DNA from: Brevundimonas sp.
GTDB lineage: Bacteria > Pseudomonadota > Alphaproteobacteria > Caulobacterales > Caulobacteraceae
Length of the DNA stretch: 14,376 nucleotides
Assembly (NCBI GenBank): GCA_012270135.1
Contig: JAAXIW010000047.1
Span: forward strand, 1-14,376
Direction: 5' to 3'
Part shown: positions 13,684 through 14,376 of the stretch, in pieces
How positions within the stretch are numbered: position 1 is the stretch's first letter
Layout: every line of letters starts with the position of its first letter
Notes under the pieces: generated by a model
What the model was told of the DNA's origin: nothing
Databases searched by the model: none
Seen by the model: the letters and a program-made list of their open reading frames with translations, nothing else
Program-made: the position numbers and the translations under genes

Positions 13684-14040
13684 GTGAAAGCCCATTTCCT
13701 GCTGGCCGCTGTCCTGATCTGCGGCGGCTGCGCCACCCAACAGGCGTCCGGCGACGCGGCCGTGATCTCGCGCGCCGGCGACGCCAACCTCACCTGCCGC
13801 CAGATCGCCGACGAAGCGGCCACGCTCAGCGCCCGCATGGGCGGCACTCCGACGGGCGTGCCGCTTGGCGGCGTCGCCCGGGCCGGCGCCGCCGCCCTGA
13901 TCCCGGGCGCGGGCCTCGTGATGGCCGGCGTCGACGCCCTGAACGCGCCGGAGCGGGCCCGCCGGGAAGCCGACGAGAACCGCTGGCACTACCTCAACGG
14001 CCTCTACACCGCCCGCCGCTGCCTCCAGGGCGGGCGGTAG
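13684..14040 (+). CDS. Small putative lipoprotein, Gly/Ala-rich
   Basis: A 118-residue protein starting at GTG 13684-13686, with GGAG seven nt upstream. The start MKAHFLLAAVLICGGC looks like a lipoprotein signal, with C16 as the lipid-anchored residue, although the -3 position is Cys, not the usual Leu, so the lipobox is not ideal. Further on, DANLTCRQIADEAATLSARMG is a helix-like stretch with a Cys. A hydrophobic Gly/Ala segment follows (about 61-83, GGVARAGAAALIPGAGLVMAGV) that resembles glycine-zipper segments, then a charged RARREADENRWHYLNGLY and a terminal Cys region (RRCLQGGR). No family is recognised. It follows dxs by 69 nt, possibly on the same transcript. Confidence 0.8.
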   Translation: MKAHFLLAAVLICGGCATQQASGDAAVISRAGDANLTCRQIADEAATLSARMGGTPTGVPLGGVARAGAAALIPGAGLVMAGVDALNAPERARREADENRWHYLNGLYTARRCLQGGR

Positions 14041-14053
14041 GCCCCGGCCGGCG

Positions 14054-14226
14054 GGTTCATCACAACGACCACGGCGAGGTCACAACGGGCACGACGGGAT
14101 CGCGCCCGCTTCGCCTTCGCGGGCCCTTGCCCGCCATCCATCGATTGCGTCTCCCTGACGGTCGCCGCATGGCCCTCCGGCCCCGTCGTGTCCGTTGTGA
14201 ATCCTCTGTGCCCGTTGTGATGAACC
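14054..14226. repeat. 173-bp inverted-repeat element made of four 20-bp units
   Basis: The left arm 14054-14098 and the right arm 14182-14226 are imperfect inverted repeats of 45 nt. Each arm is two back-to-back 20-bp units beginning TCACAACG: on the + strand at 14060-14079 and 14080-14099, on the - strand at 14220-14201 and 14200-14181. The best-conserved units read TCACAACGGGCACGACGGGA and TCACAACGGACACGACGGGG. The ~83 nt between the arms show no convincing frame. This looks like a small non-autonomous (MITE-like) or dispersed repeat downstream of the lipoprotein gene; that class assignment is inference. Confidence 0.75.
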
Positions 14227-14329
14227 TGGGCTCTCAAAGCCGATTGGTGCGCTGCAAGTTAATGCGCAATCCGCGCACCGGAATCGCCCAACCCCCTGTA
14301 ATCGCTTCACATGACGGCAGAGTCAGCGT
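14227..14329. other. Intergenic stretch with one moderate hairpin
   Basis: No credible gene or tRNA is seen between the inverted-repeat element and the final hairpin. A 7-bp stem GGTGCGC / GCGCACC (14246-14252 / 14273-14279) encloses a smaller TGC / GCA pairing. It could be part of a leader or small RNA, but nothing else supports that. Together with the neighbouring entries this accounts for the 336 bases after the last gene. Confidence 0.4.
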
Positions 14330-14362
14330 CCTGAACCCGCCCCATGGCGGGGCGGGTTTAGG
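14330..14362. terminator. Strong GC-rich bidirectional terminator-like hairpin
   Basis: AACCCGCCCC (14334-14343) pairs perfectly with GGGGCGGGTT (14349-14358) around the loop ATGGC. The stem extends outward through a G-T pair, then T-A and two C-G pairs, to 14 bp (14330-14343 / 14349-14362). Near-symmetric ends (TGAAC before, TTTA after) allow weak termination on either strand. It may end the dxs-lipoprotein transcript or a gene beyond the window coming the other way. Confidence 0.65.
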
Positions 14363-14376
14363 ATAGGGGCATCCCG

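Noticed and set aside
14246..14279. tRNA-like hairpin
   Set aside because: No cloverleaf, TPsiC arm or CCA-compatible acceptor stem can be drawn.

Overview
The window is very GC-rich, with a strong third-position GC bias that produces long antisense shadow ORFs. Gene content and protein sequences fit an alphaproteobacterium of the Caulobacterales, probably close to Brevundimonas or Caulobacter. Supporting signs are flagellar flhA, a CHASE3/HisKA_2 kinase, a sigma-EcfG-like promoter before a CsbD gene, a DUF559 gene framed by hairpin repeats, and an HDAC-like / xseB / ispA / dxs gene order. The assignment is an inference; no rRNA or tRNA is present to anchor it.

Left part (1-2864): the 3' part of flhA on the + strand, carrying an in-frame TAA at 55-57 inside its most conserved loop. 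It converges on a membrane protein gene of unknown function on the - strand. Between them sits a small DUF559 (Vsr-like endonuclease fold) gene bracketed by two inward-facing copies of a multi-hairpin repeat.

Middle (2979-5144): a membrane-bound CHASE3-HisKA_2 sensor kinase, a Nudix hydrolase, and a CsbD stress protein with its own candidate general-stress promoter and a terminator-like hairpin. A dispersed imperfect-palindrome repeat follows (5168-5274).

Minus-strand block (8350 down to 5297): a GNAT acetyltransferase, a signal-peptide protein, a CoxE-type VWA protein broken by one missing base, and a small secreted Cys-containing protein broken by a TAG codon. Spacings of 35-78 nt suggest one transcription unit.

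Right part (8414-14040, + strand): HDAC-like deacetylase, histidine phosphatase, xseB, csaA, ispA, dxs and a small lipoprotein, all intact and closely packed. IspA and Dxs are both in isoprenoid synthesis (Dxs makes the entry metabolite of the MEP pathway; IspA condenses its C5 products). xseB travels with them by conserved gene order. The last 336 bases hold no gene but contain a 173-bp inverted-repeat element built of four 20-bp units, and a strong GC hairpin.

No clearly new multi-gene system is visible. The points most worth checking are the three broken reading frames, all in the left 7 kb, the DUF559/hairpin-repeat unit, and the 20-bp repeat element near the right end.
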